From Aminipila sp032051575 (lineage in GTDB: Bacteria > Bacillota > Clostridia > Peptostreptococcales > Anaerovoracaceae), in contig NZ_DAMBYD010000010.1 in the NCBI RefSeq assembly GCF_032051575.1, forward strand, positions 132,287-196,286: 64,000 bases of DNA, written 5' to 3'. Positions 53,822 to 61,161 of this stretch are shown one piece after another. The translations under genes and the position numbers were made by a program. The number at the start of each line of letters is the position of its first letter. The first letter of the stretch is position 1. The notes below the pieces were generated by a model. It worked only from the letters and a program-made list of their open reading frames with translations, was not told the DNA's origin and ran no database searches.

Positions 53822-53835
53822 TGCAATTAATTGCA
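53822..53835. promoter_or_regulatory. 14-bp palindrome at the ptsI transcription start
   Basis: TGCAATTAATTGCA is a perfect palindrome lying about 8 bases downstream of the -10 box, where a repressor would block transcription. Confidence 0.5.
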
Positions 53836-53842
53836 CTACAAT

Positions 53843-53872
53843 ATTATATTATTAATCACAGTCTATTGTCAA
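53843..53872 (-). promoter_or_regulatory. Promoter of the ptsI operon
   Basis: On the minus strand TTGACA (53867-53872) and TATAAT (53843-53848) are 18 bases apart, both perfect matches to consensus. Confidence 0.78.
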
Positions 53873-54095
53873 CGAAAATATTGCAATTTCAACATTTATT
53901 TATGGTAATGTTTTCATTTAACATTTGTATTTCAATCGTTGAGGCGATGGTATATAATATAAATAATAAAAAAAGAGAGATTCCTCACTAACGTTCGGAA
54001 TGACACAAGCGTACTGTATCGGTATATTCATGGTAATGACAGAAATGGCGCTGGAAACTACATCGGCAATGAGGATAAATAATAAAGGAGTTCGT

Positions 54096-54860
54096 ATGAA
54101 AGCTGTTCGGGTCAGAGATTTAGTGTTGGGTACCGGCATACCTAAGATATGTGTACCCATCGTTAGCACAGAAAAAAATAAAATATTAAACGAAATTGAA
54201 CAACTGAATAAAACTGAGCACGATTTAATTGAATTAAGAATAGATTACTTCGAGTATTATTCTCATATAGATTCAATCATAGAACTTCTGAAGGAAGTGC
54301 GCAAAATATATTTTAAGCCGATTATTTTTACATTCAGGACAAAAGATGAAGGTGGTATGAATTTTATAGATGAGGATGAGTATTTTAAAATAAACAATTA
54401 TGTGGCAGAATCTGAATTAGTGGATTTGATTGACATTGAACTGTTTAAACCGGAAAATAAAATAACGGAATTTATAGAAGCAGCTCATAAAAATAATATA
54501 AGGGTTATATTATCTAACCATGATTTTTACAAAACTCCGGATAAAGAGGAAATATTAAACAGAATGCTAAGGATGCAGCTTCTTGGGGCGGATATTTCAA
54601 AGATAGCAGTAACGCCAACGTCGGAAAGTGACGTTTTGACTTTATTGTCCGCCGGCTTAGAAATGAAGCAAATGAAAATTCTGAAAGCAGACAGGCCGTT
54701 TATTGCCTTGTCCATGGGTTCTTTAGGCACCATCACAAGGGCGGCTTCCGAATTTCTTGGTTCTTGTATTACTTATGCATCATTGAATAACAATTCTGCG
54801 CCGGGGCAGTTGAGTGTTGATGATACAAGGGAGATTATGAGAATATTGCATAATAATTAA
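54096..54860 (+). CDS. aroD: Type I 3-dehydroquinate dehydratase (AroD)
   Basis: The 254-residue enzyme has RKIYFKPIIFTFRTKDEGG, catalytic His in VILSNHDFYKTP, the Schiff-base Lys in GADISKIAVTPTS, and SMGSLGTITRAASEFLGSCI near the end, all type I AroD. It makes 3-dehydroshikimate in the shikimate pathway. The ATG at 54096, 5 bases after AAAGGAG, is the start; the frame extends 32 codons upstream through a repeat-like stretch. It stands alone, away from other shikimate genes, and ends at a bidirectional terminator. Confidence 0.93.
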   Translation: MKAVRVRDLVLGTGIPKICVPIVSTEKNKILNEIEQLNKTEHDLIELRIDYFEYYSHIDSIIELLKEVRKIYFKPIIFTFRTKDEGGMNFIDEDEYFKINNYVAESELVDLIDIELFKPENKITEFIEAAHKNNIRVILSNHDFYKTPDKEEILNRMLRMQLLGADISKIAVTPTSESDVLTLLSAGLEMKQMKILKADRPFIALSMGSLGTITRAASEFLGSCITYASLNNNSAPGQLSVDDTREIMRILHNN

Positions 54861-54898
54861 CCATAACTTCCGACGACCATGAGTTTATTGCTGATTTA

Positions 54899-54930
54899 TA
54901 AAGGATGCAGCTGTAATGATGCATCCTTTA
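54899..54930. terminator. Bidirectional terminator between aroD and the peptidase operon
   Basis: TAAAGGATGCA and TGCATCCTTTA (54899-54909, 54920-54930) form an 11-bp stem with T-rich DNA (ATTTTTATTT) on the right and TTTATAAA-type DNA on the left. Confidence 0.78.
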
Positions 54931-54955
54931 ATTTTTATTTAAACTATTGTATCAT

Positions 54956-56086
54956 TCAATCATTTGATCTTATATACTGCTCCAATATTCCAATATATGA
55001 TAACATTGTATCTTTCAATACATATTCATTTTCCTTATGGTAATTTACTCCCTGAGGTCCGTAAAGTATCGTTGGTATTGATAATTCATTGAAAAGTACA
55101 TTTCCGTCACTTACACTCCGATTTATTTTAAATTCCGGCACAGTATTATTATTTTTACGTATAATATTTAATAGATTGTTCAAACAGACAGTATCCGTAT
55201 TTATTTTATATGATGGGTAAAAAGGAATCTCTTTAGTAATTGTCAATTCTCCTTTTCCAACGTATTTTTCATATAAATCATGTATATTTTTAATAAACTC
55301 ACCTATATTTTCATCAGAATTTAACTGTTTATTTAAATATGACGTACATTCTTCAGGAATACTGAGGCTGTATCCTTCATACTTGCTAAAAACTCTCAGA
55401 ATACACAGCGAACCTATTTTGTTGTCTTTATAAAGAGGCATGTATTCATTGTTCAGAACATTTATAAGCGAAGCCATACAGTCTATTGCATTTATTCCGG
55501 ATTCGGGTGTAGCTGCATGTCCCGTTACGCCCTTTATTTCCAGTTTAAGTAATGCCTTACCTGTGGAACCGATAACTATATTATCATAATGCGGTTCTGC
55601 CAAAATTGCAAAATCCGCTGAATCTTCCGCTTTCTTTCCGTTAACATAAGCATGTGCTCCAATTGAATGTCTTTCTTCATCTGCCAAACCTATAAATTCA
55701 ATTTCTCCTGAAAAATCCAAATTACTGTCAAATAGTTTTTTCAATACGGTAATCTGAGCAGCTATTCCACCTTTCATATCACCGGCACCTAATCCATATA
55801 AAAAGTTACCCTCTTCTTTCAAACAATACGGGTCTGATTTCCAGCGATCATTAGGCGTAACAGTATCTATATGACCTCCTAACAGCAATTTTTTACCTTT
55901 CCTTTTTCCTCTTGCTGTTGCAATGACATTATAGCTTTTCCCTGATATATGCTGTAATTTCACTTGCATCCCCATATCTTCCAGCCACGAACATAAAAAA
56001 TCAGCTATATTCTTTTCATTCTGCGATTCACTTGGAATGGAAACCAGTCTTCTCAACAAATTTATGCAATACTCATTATAATACAT
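54956..56086 (-). CDS. M20-family metallopeptidase (ArgE/DapE/CPG2-like)
   Basis: The 376-residue zinc peptidase has ligands in LLLGGHIDTVTP, the bridging Asp in GLGAGDMKGGIAAQI, catalytic Glu in GLADEERHSIGAHAYV, and a dimerisation domain in the middle (EIKGVTGHAATPESGINAID). Substrate could be an N-acyl amino acid or dipeptide. I prefer the ATG at 56086; a TTG four codons upstream lies too close to the previous stop. The gene starts 13 bases after the M24 gene and is last in the operon before the terminator. Confidence 0.9.
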   Translation of the reverse strand: MYYNEYCINLLRRLVSIPSESQNEKNIADFLCSWLEDMGMQVKLQHISGKSYNVIATARGKRKGKKLLLGGHIDTVTPNDRWKSDPYCLKEEGNFLYGLGAGDMKGGIAAQITVLKKLFDSNLDFSGEIEFIGLADEERHSIGAHAYVNGKKAEDSADFAILAEPHYDNIVIGSTGKALLKLEIKGVTGHAATPESGINAIDCMASLINVLNNEYMPLYKDNKIGSLCILRVFSKYEGYSLSIPEECTSYLNKQLNSDENIGEFIKNIHDLYEKYVGKGELTITKEIPFYPSYKINTDTVCLNNLLNIIRKNNNTVPEFKINRSVSDGNVLFNELSIPTILYGPQGVNYHKENEYVLKDTMLSYIGILEQYIRSND

Positions 56087-56099
56087 TTGTATTTCCAAT

Positions 56100-57263
56100 T
56101 TACCACCATTTTCTGCCGCTGGTATTTAATATTTCACATCCGTTTTCTGTAACAAGAACTTCGTCCTCTATACGACAGCCGCCAACACCGGTATTATACA
56201 ATCCCGGCTCAACAGTAATAACCATTCCCGGTCTTAAAATTGTCTTATCACCCTCTGCCAGCACCGGAGGCTCATCAACTCCCAATCCTATGGCATGTCC
56301 TAATAGTGTAGCCGGACCATTATAATAGTTTGTATGATTTTCATTGAAGCCATTGTCCAGTGCTATTTTACCGGTTATCCGCTCAAGGCTTTGTGCCGTA
56401 ATACCCGGCTTCATTGCCGCAACGGCTTGGTCAAACATATAGAGAACCAAATCCAAAATTCTTATCTGTTCCGGAGAGCTTTTACCTACCACGGTTGAAC
56501 GGCAGATATCTATCATATATCCGTCTAATTTTCCGTTTATCTCCATATGCACCATATCTCCCGAGTCAATTATTTTATCCGAGGCAAAAACTAACTCATA
56601 TGCCGTTTCCGACCTTATACCTGACTGACAGGTGGCAAAGGCTCCGGTAACTCCTCGTTTTGTCAGCTCAGAATTAATAAATTGGTATACGTTGTATTCG
56701 CTGAGTCCCGGACGAAGATAATCGCGAAGCAGCAGTGCCACTTCATCCGCAATCTGTGCACCTGTCCGAAGTATTCCCAGTTCATACGGACTTTTGGTTG
56801 CTCTCAAATTCATTACAATATCATCACATGTAAAAAATCGTGCTTGATAAAGCTCTTTCTGAAGGTCGTTGTAAAGTGCAACAGCCAATATATCCATGCC
56901 GACTATTCCAATATCAGCCTTTGCCAGCCCTCTCTTATTCATCTCCCGGGCAATATCCTCAAAAAGGTTATCTCCATAACGTACATCGCTGATATAAAGG
57001 TCTTTTTCGTAAAAAGGTGTTGTTGTAAGCAAGCATGGATTTCCTTCTATAGGCAGTATAATAGCCGAATATCCTCTCCCCTTGAAACCATATCGTCTGG
57101 GATGTCCGGGCAGCATAGGCTGATGACCTGTAAGATACATCAGATCTCCCACTCTCCTTGGTGCAAGCCCGAATATTAACAAACAGTCCATCCCGCGATT
57201 AGATGCTTCAATCCTGACCTTTTCAATTCTTTGTTCATATTCATTTCTAAGATTTATATTCAT
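56100..57263 (-). CDS. M24-family (Xaa-Pro-type) aminopeptidase homologue
   Basis: The 387-residue protein has an N-terminal creatinase-like domain and a C-terminal pita-bread domain. Metal-ligand regions are recognisable: DMVHMEINGKLDGYMIDICR, GHAIGLGVDEPPVL, MVITVEPGLYN and CRIEDEVLVTENG. The first canonical Asp is Glu (HMEING), as in some creatinase/ectoine-hydrolase relatives, while Asp in GYMIDICR remains. Cleavage of Xaa-Pro or another C-N bond is possible. GGAGC site, 18 bases downstream of the ATC hydrolase gene. Confidence 0.87.
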   Translation of the reverse strand: MNINLRNEYEQRIEKVRIEASNRGMDCLLIFGLAPRRVGDLMYLTGHQPMLPGHPRRYGFKGRGYSAIILPIEGNPCLLTTTPFYEKDLYISDVRYGDNLFEDIAREMNKRGLAKADIGIVGMDILAVALYNDLQKELYQARFFTCDDIVMNLRATKSPYELGILRTGAQIADEVALLLRDYLRPGLSEYNVYQFINSELTKRGVTGAFATCQSGIRSETAYELVFASDKIIDSGDMVHMEINGKLDGYMIDICRSTVVGKSSPEQIRILDLVLYMFDQAVAAMKPGITAQSLERITGKIALDNGFNENHTNYYNGPATLLGHAIGLGVDEPPVLAEGDKTILRPGMVITVEPGLYNTGVGGCRIEDEVLVTENGCEILNTSGRKWW

Positions 57264-57281
57264 TTATTCTGCTCCATTTAT

Positions 57282-57752
57282 TTATTCATAAGTAGTGACT
57301 GAAGTACAACAATCGTCACCCTTTAAAATATTCTTGCCCGGTGTATATATTACATGTTCGCTGTAACCTTCTCTTATAGCGGTATCAACCATACAGTATA
57401 TGTGTCCGACTTCCGCCCAATCTTTTTCCATCCATACATCCGCAAACGTGCAGCTTTCGGTAGTATTATATTTGCAGTCTTTCTCGTATATTCGGTTTGG
57501 ACTCCAGCCGGCAGCAATAGGTATATCATAATATTTATCCAGATTTTCAATAGTTAGTTCTTCGCCTGCCGCTTTTACCTTTTCTGCTATATTGCGGCCA
57601 CGCTCATGACCAAATTTTATTATTGCCTTTTCAATAGTTTTTTTTGCATCATCACCAAAGTCGTCTATCATCTCCTTGGTAAGGTAATAGTATAATAATG
57701 CCATATGGTTTGATATTTGCTTTACAGCACTTTGAGTTATATTATCTGACAT
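57282..57752 (-). CDS. L-2-amino-thiazoline-4-carboxylic acid hydrolase family protein
   Basis: The 156-residue protein has MLYYYLTKEMIDDFGDDAKK, HERGRNIAEKVKA, CTFADVWMEKDWAEVGHIYC and GDDCCTSVTTYE, the ATC-hydrolase domain. In Pseudomonas the enzyme converts ATC to N-carbamoyl-L-cysteine during cysteine synthesis from thiazoline compounds. Here it lies between peptidases and a fumarate-reductase-like pair, so another cyclic or carbamoyl substrate is possible. AAAGGA lies before the ATG. Confidence 0.85.
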   Translation of the reverse strand: MSDNITQSAVKQISNHMALLYYYLTKEMIDDFGDDAKKTIEKAIIKFGHERGRNIAEKVKAAGEELTIENLDKYYDIPIAAGWSPNRIYEKDCKYNTTESCTFADVWMEKDWAEVGHIYCMVDTAIREGYSEHVIYTPGKNILKGDDCCTSVTTYE

Positions 57753-57777
57753 GTTTTTCTTCCTTTCATAAATTAAT

Positions 57778-58083
57778 TTATTTTGTAATTAAGTCCTTTA
57801 TTACTTCCTTGTTACCTATGGTCTCAATAACATAGACCTTATCAGCAGCAAGTCTGACGGCACATCCTAACTGAGCCTTTCCGTTTACCTGCATAATACA
57901 TGCTCCGCATTTTCCCATTCTGCACAGGCACACCGGATAGGCTATAGTCCTGTCAAGATTTTCATATATGTATTGCAGGGCTGACAGAATATTCATTCCT
58001 TCTTCAAAGGGTACTTCAAATTCATCATATGTCTGTCCATGTCTTCTCAATTTTATATTGACATTTTTATTATTGCTTTTCAT
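57778..58083 (-). CDS. 2Fe-2S ferredoxin subunit paired with the flavoprotein
   Basis: The 101-residue protein is the N-terminal 2Fe-2S half of SdhB/FrdB-like subunits: RRHGQTYDEFEVPFEEGMNI, then CLCRMGKCGACIMQVNG and a last Cys in QLGC. The 4Fe-4S/3Fe-4S C-terminal domain is missing, so it passes single electrons to the flavoprotein only. Its ATG overlaps the TGA of the flavoprotein (ATGA) and has a GGGGGTG site, so both are made in equal amounts. Confidence 0.87.
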   Translation of the reverse strand: MKSNNKNVNIKLRRHGQTYDEFEVPFEEGMNILSALQYIYENLDRTIAYPVCLCRMGKCGACIMQVNGKAQLGCAVRLAADKVYVIETIGNKEVIKDLITK

Positions 58084-59789
58084 ATCTGCTGCACCCCCTG
58101 TATCTTCCGAGTTGAGACAGAGCAATTACTTATTTTAAGCTGCCCGTTTAATTTCTCCGCTGTTATGTTACAAAACATACTGTCATCTGATTTGTTATAA
58201 TCCTTGCGGTAATGACTTGAACGACTCTCTTTACGGTGGGCCGCCGCAGCCGCAGTAATCCTGATTATATCACACATATTAGCGAGGCTCATCGCATCAA
58301 TCCATTCTTTGTTATACACCCTGCCCTCATGGCAGCATAAATGCGGTATCTTGTTTTCAATCTCGTCGCAAACACGTATAGCACGTTCGAGCTCTTTTTG
58401 TTCACGAACAGGTCCTATTGTTTCCCATGCGGTTTTTTGCAGTCGCTTTTTGAGTTCCACAGGATCCTCACTGCCGTTTCCGCAAAACATATCTTCTAAT
58501 TTTTTATAATAAGCATACTCTTCTTCTTTAGACGGAGCCGTCACTTGAGCAGAAGCTGCGGTACGGGCAGCACTGCGGCCTGCTATGTTTCCTGTTACCA
58601 ATATCTCACTCATGGCATTTCCGGATAACCTGTTTGCCCCATGGATACCACCGGCACATTCACCGGCAGCAAAAAGACCTTCTATGTCTGTAGAACAATC
58701 TGTGTCAATTTTTATTCCACCATTCCAAAAATGGGCCGATGGCATGGATTCTATACCGTCCTGCATCAGATCAGGTAAAAAATCCTTTTCATCAAAGCCT
58801 GTTTTTTTGCCTTCATACCACTCGGTATAGTATTCAAATAAATTTTTTGGTATATGGCGTACGGATACCCATACCCCGCCACTTCGGCCTCCGCGGCCTT
58901 CCAATATCTCAAGCGTCGATGCTACGGCAATTTTATCCCGTGTGCTTTTTTCGCGCCGTTCAGGATCCCACTTTTCCATAAATCTTTCTCCCTCACGGTT
59001 ATATAAATGAGCTCCTGCTCTGCACATAAGTACAAAGGGGTAGTTGTTTCCTACAAGCGAAGGCGGCGAACAGCATCCCATCAGAAATGTCTGAAATTCC
59101 ATATCGACCATCTTTGCTCCGGCCCTGTATGCCATAGCCATACCATCTCCCATCAAATCATTGGGAGCCGTTGTTACAGGAAAGACATTCATTGCCCCCC
59201 CGGTAGCTATAATTATTGATTTTGCTGATATTGTGGTAAATTCTCCATTCATTATATTCACAGCGTATACACCTGTCGCACATCCGTCTTTAACTATTAT
59301 ATCCAGTGCTATTACACCTTCCAATACTTGTATAGCAGGTCTGAGTCTCACCTGACGTGCGAGAGTATGAGCAAAATTGTTTCCTTTGATAATAATTGCC
59401 CGGCGATAGGTATGTCCCGGAGATATAGCAAAGTTTTCAACCTTTGCTCCCCAATCTATCAATTCTTTAACACGCTGGGGTGCCTGATCAACAAAAACGT
59501 CCACAAGTCCTTTATGATTAAGACCCCAGCCGCTTTTAATCGTATCAGCTGCAAATTGCTCTTTTGAATCTTCAGCATCACCATTAAAGCCAAGAAGTTT
59601 TGTAATACTGTTACTATCTACACTTACGTCAGCACATGCCGTAACAGTTGAGCCGGATACGCCAAGTCGCCCCTTACTTAGTATCATAACATTCGCTCCG
59701 TCATCGTGAGCCGAGATTGCGGCGCGCATACCTGCACCTCCGCTGCCGATAACCAGTACATCCGTAATCAAATGATTGTAATTCTTCAT
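58080..59789 (-). CDS. FAD-dependent fumarate-reductase/succinate-dehydrogenase-like flavoprotein
   Basis: The 569-residue flavoprotein has the FAD-binding DVLVIGSGGAGMRAAISAHD at the N-terminus, a central IIIATGGAMNVFPVTTAPND, an active-site-like HGANRLSGNAMSEILVTG (His and Arg of the FrdA/SdhA family), and a C-terminal helical domain. It reduces or oxidises a C-C bond of a dicarboxylate-like substrate. Unlike true FrdA, it lacks adjacent membrane anchors and pairs with a short ferredoxin. GGAGG precedes the ATG. Substrate is unknown. Confidence 0.87.
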   Translation of the reverse strand: MKNYNHLITDVLVIGSGGAGMRAAISAHDDGANVMILSKGRLGVSGSTVTACADVSVDSNSITKLLGFNGDAEDSKEQFAADTIKSGWGLNHKGLVDVFVDQAPQRVKELIDWGAKVENFAISPGHTYRRAIIIKGNNFAHTLARQVRLRPAIQVLEGVIALDIIVKDGCATGVYAVNIMNGEFTTISAKSIIIATGGAMNVFPVTTAPNDLMGDGMAMAYRAGAKMVDMEFQTFLMGCCSPPSLVGNNYPFVLMCRAGAHLYNREGERFMEKWDPERREKSTRDKIAVASTLEILEGRGGRSGGVWVSVRHIPKNLFEYYTEWYEGKKTGFDEKDFLPDLMQDGIESMPSAHFWNGGIKIDTDCSTDIEGLFAAGECAGGIHGANRLSGNAMSEILVTGNIAGRSAARTAASAQVTAPSKEEEYAYYKKLEDMFCGNGSEDPVELKKRLQKTAWETIGPVREQKELERAIRVCDEIENKIPHLCCHEGRVYNKEWIDAMSLANMCDIIRITAAAAAHRKESRSSHYRKDYNKSDDSMFCNITAEKLNGQLKISNCSVSTRKIQGVQQI

Positions 59790-59818
59790 GCAGCATTCCT
59801 CCTCTGTATCTAAGTATA

Positions 59819-59863
59819 ATCATATTGTCCATACTTTTCATCAATAAATATAGACAATATGAT
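59819..59863. promoter_or_regulatory. Inverted repeat between the transporter and flavoprotein genes
   Basis: ATCATATTGTC and GACAATATGAT (59819-59829, 59853-59863) are perfect 11-base arms around 23 bases. No T-run follows, so a regulator site or mRNA processing hairpin is more likely than a terminator. Confidence 0.45.
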
Positions 59864-59882
59864 ATTTTACTTTCATATCCTT

Positions 59883-61124
59883 CTAAAGATATCTTGTTAT
59901 AAAATTAGAAATATTGTTCCATGTAACAAGAAGTATAAGAATATATGATATAATCAAAGCAGCATTAAAAATCGGCTTCGGCTTAAACTCTCCCATTTCT
60001 TTTTTGTTTAACAGCATAATTATGAATATCCCCAAAAGCGGCATACTTACAATTGTACAAGCAGCAGCAATCATCAGCATCTGTACCGGTGCCTTTCCTA
60101 TAGAAACACCTAGCACACATCCAAATATTAATATGGCTAAAGAACAGACACGAACTAATTTGTCTTCCATACCATATGGCTTGCCTAATCCTGAGAGAAT
60201 AAGGACAGATCCCATCTGAGCATTTACTATCATGGATGATACTGCAGCACTTAACAAGCTTAACCCCATAAGATACTTAGCTGCTTCTCCTATTATCGGA
60301 GTTAACTGTTCTGCCATATCCTGAACCGAAGTTACGGTTATTCCTCTCGGATGCAGTACGGCAGCACTCGTAAGCATTACCAAAATTACTATAAGTCCGA
60401 TTGAGCCTACTCCGACAGCTGTATCCCATGTGATATTATTGTTTCTGATATCTTCAAGTCCCCATTTTTTCTCTTTTCCAAGATATGTACCATAAACAAT
60501 ACCCGGCAGTGAGCAGGTAGACCCGATAAATGCTAAAGTAGTAAACATGGATTTTTGATCGGGAAATTTAGGAATCATTCCAGCCGCCATCCCGCTTATA
60601 GATGGCCCGCCTGTCGCTATCAAAGAAATACCAAAACAAGCTATCATTGCAAAAACACAGACTTTCATAACCTTTTCAATTTTGACAAAGACATTTTTGC
60701 TTAAAATAAAGTATACGCTTGCCAAAGTCATAACAACACCGCCGATTTTCCAGTCCAAGCCCGGAAAGAGCAAGCTTACACCCATTCCCGTTCCACTGAA
60801 ATTACCAACCTGATACGCAACACTTCCAAGCAGACATGCAATACCCGTAATGACACCTAATACCGGACCATAATATTTACGAATGGCCTCAAGAGTAGGA
60901 TGTCCCAATACCAGCGAACTAACGTATGCCCCTCTGACGAACATTGCTCTCACAACTATTGTCAATATAACCATCCATAGCAGTGCATAGCCATAGGATG
61001 ACCCGAGAACCGATGCCGTTGTTACTGATGCAGGCCCTATACATGCAGCGGCCATTATAAGACCCGGTCCGCTGATTTCGAGAATACGTTTGATTTTAGA
61101 TTTTTTTGTTGAATTTCCTTCCAT
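59883..61124 (-). CDS. NRAMP-family-like transporter with an altered signature
   Basis: The 413-residue membrane protein has about 11 hydrophobic helices of the LeuT-like fold shared with NRAMP. TM1 reads GPGLIMAAACIGPASVTTA, where typical NRAMPs have DPGN, and TM6 reads AFIGSTCSLPGIVYG with no MPH motif. The classic Mn/Fe ligands (Asp, Asn, Met) are therefore missing. It may carry another cation or a substrate of this operon. GGGAGG site precedes the ATG. The gene begins 37 bases after the M28 gene. Confidence 0.82.
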   Translation of the reverse strand: MEGNSTKKSKIKRILEISGPGLIMAAACIGPASVTTASVLGSSYGYALLWMVILTIVVRAMFVRGAYVSSLVLGHPTLEAIRKYYGPVLGVITGIACLLGSVAYQVGNFSGTGMGVSLLFPGLDWKIGGVVMTLASVYFILSKNVFVKIEKVMKVCVFAMIACFGISLIATGGPSISGMAAGMIPKFPDQKSMFTTLAFIGSTCSLPGIVYGTYLGKEKKWGLEDIRNNNITWDTAVGVGSIGLIVILVMLTSAAVLHPRGITVTSVQDMAEQLTPIIGEAAKYLMGLSLLSAAVSSMIVNAQMGSVLILSGLGKPYGMEDKLVRVCSLAILIFGCVLGVSIGKAPVQMLMIAAACTIVSMPLLGIFIIMLLNKKEMGEFKPKPIFNAALIISYILILLVTWNNISNFITRYL

Positions 61125-61161
61125 TTTATTACCTCCCTTTTTTATATAACTTATTTAATAA

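Noticed and set aside
56682..57179. 165-codon rightward open frame
   Set aside because: Antisense to the M24 peptidase gene, with no start signals or domain.
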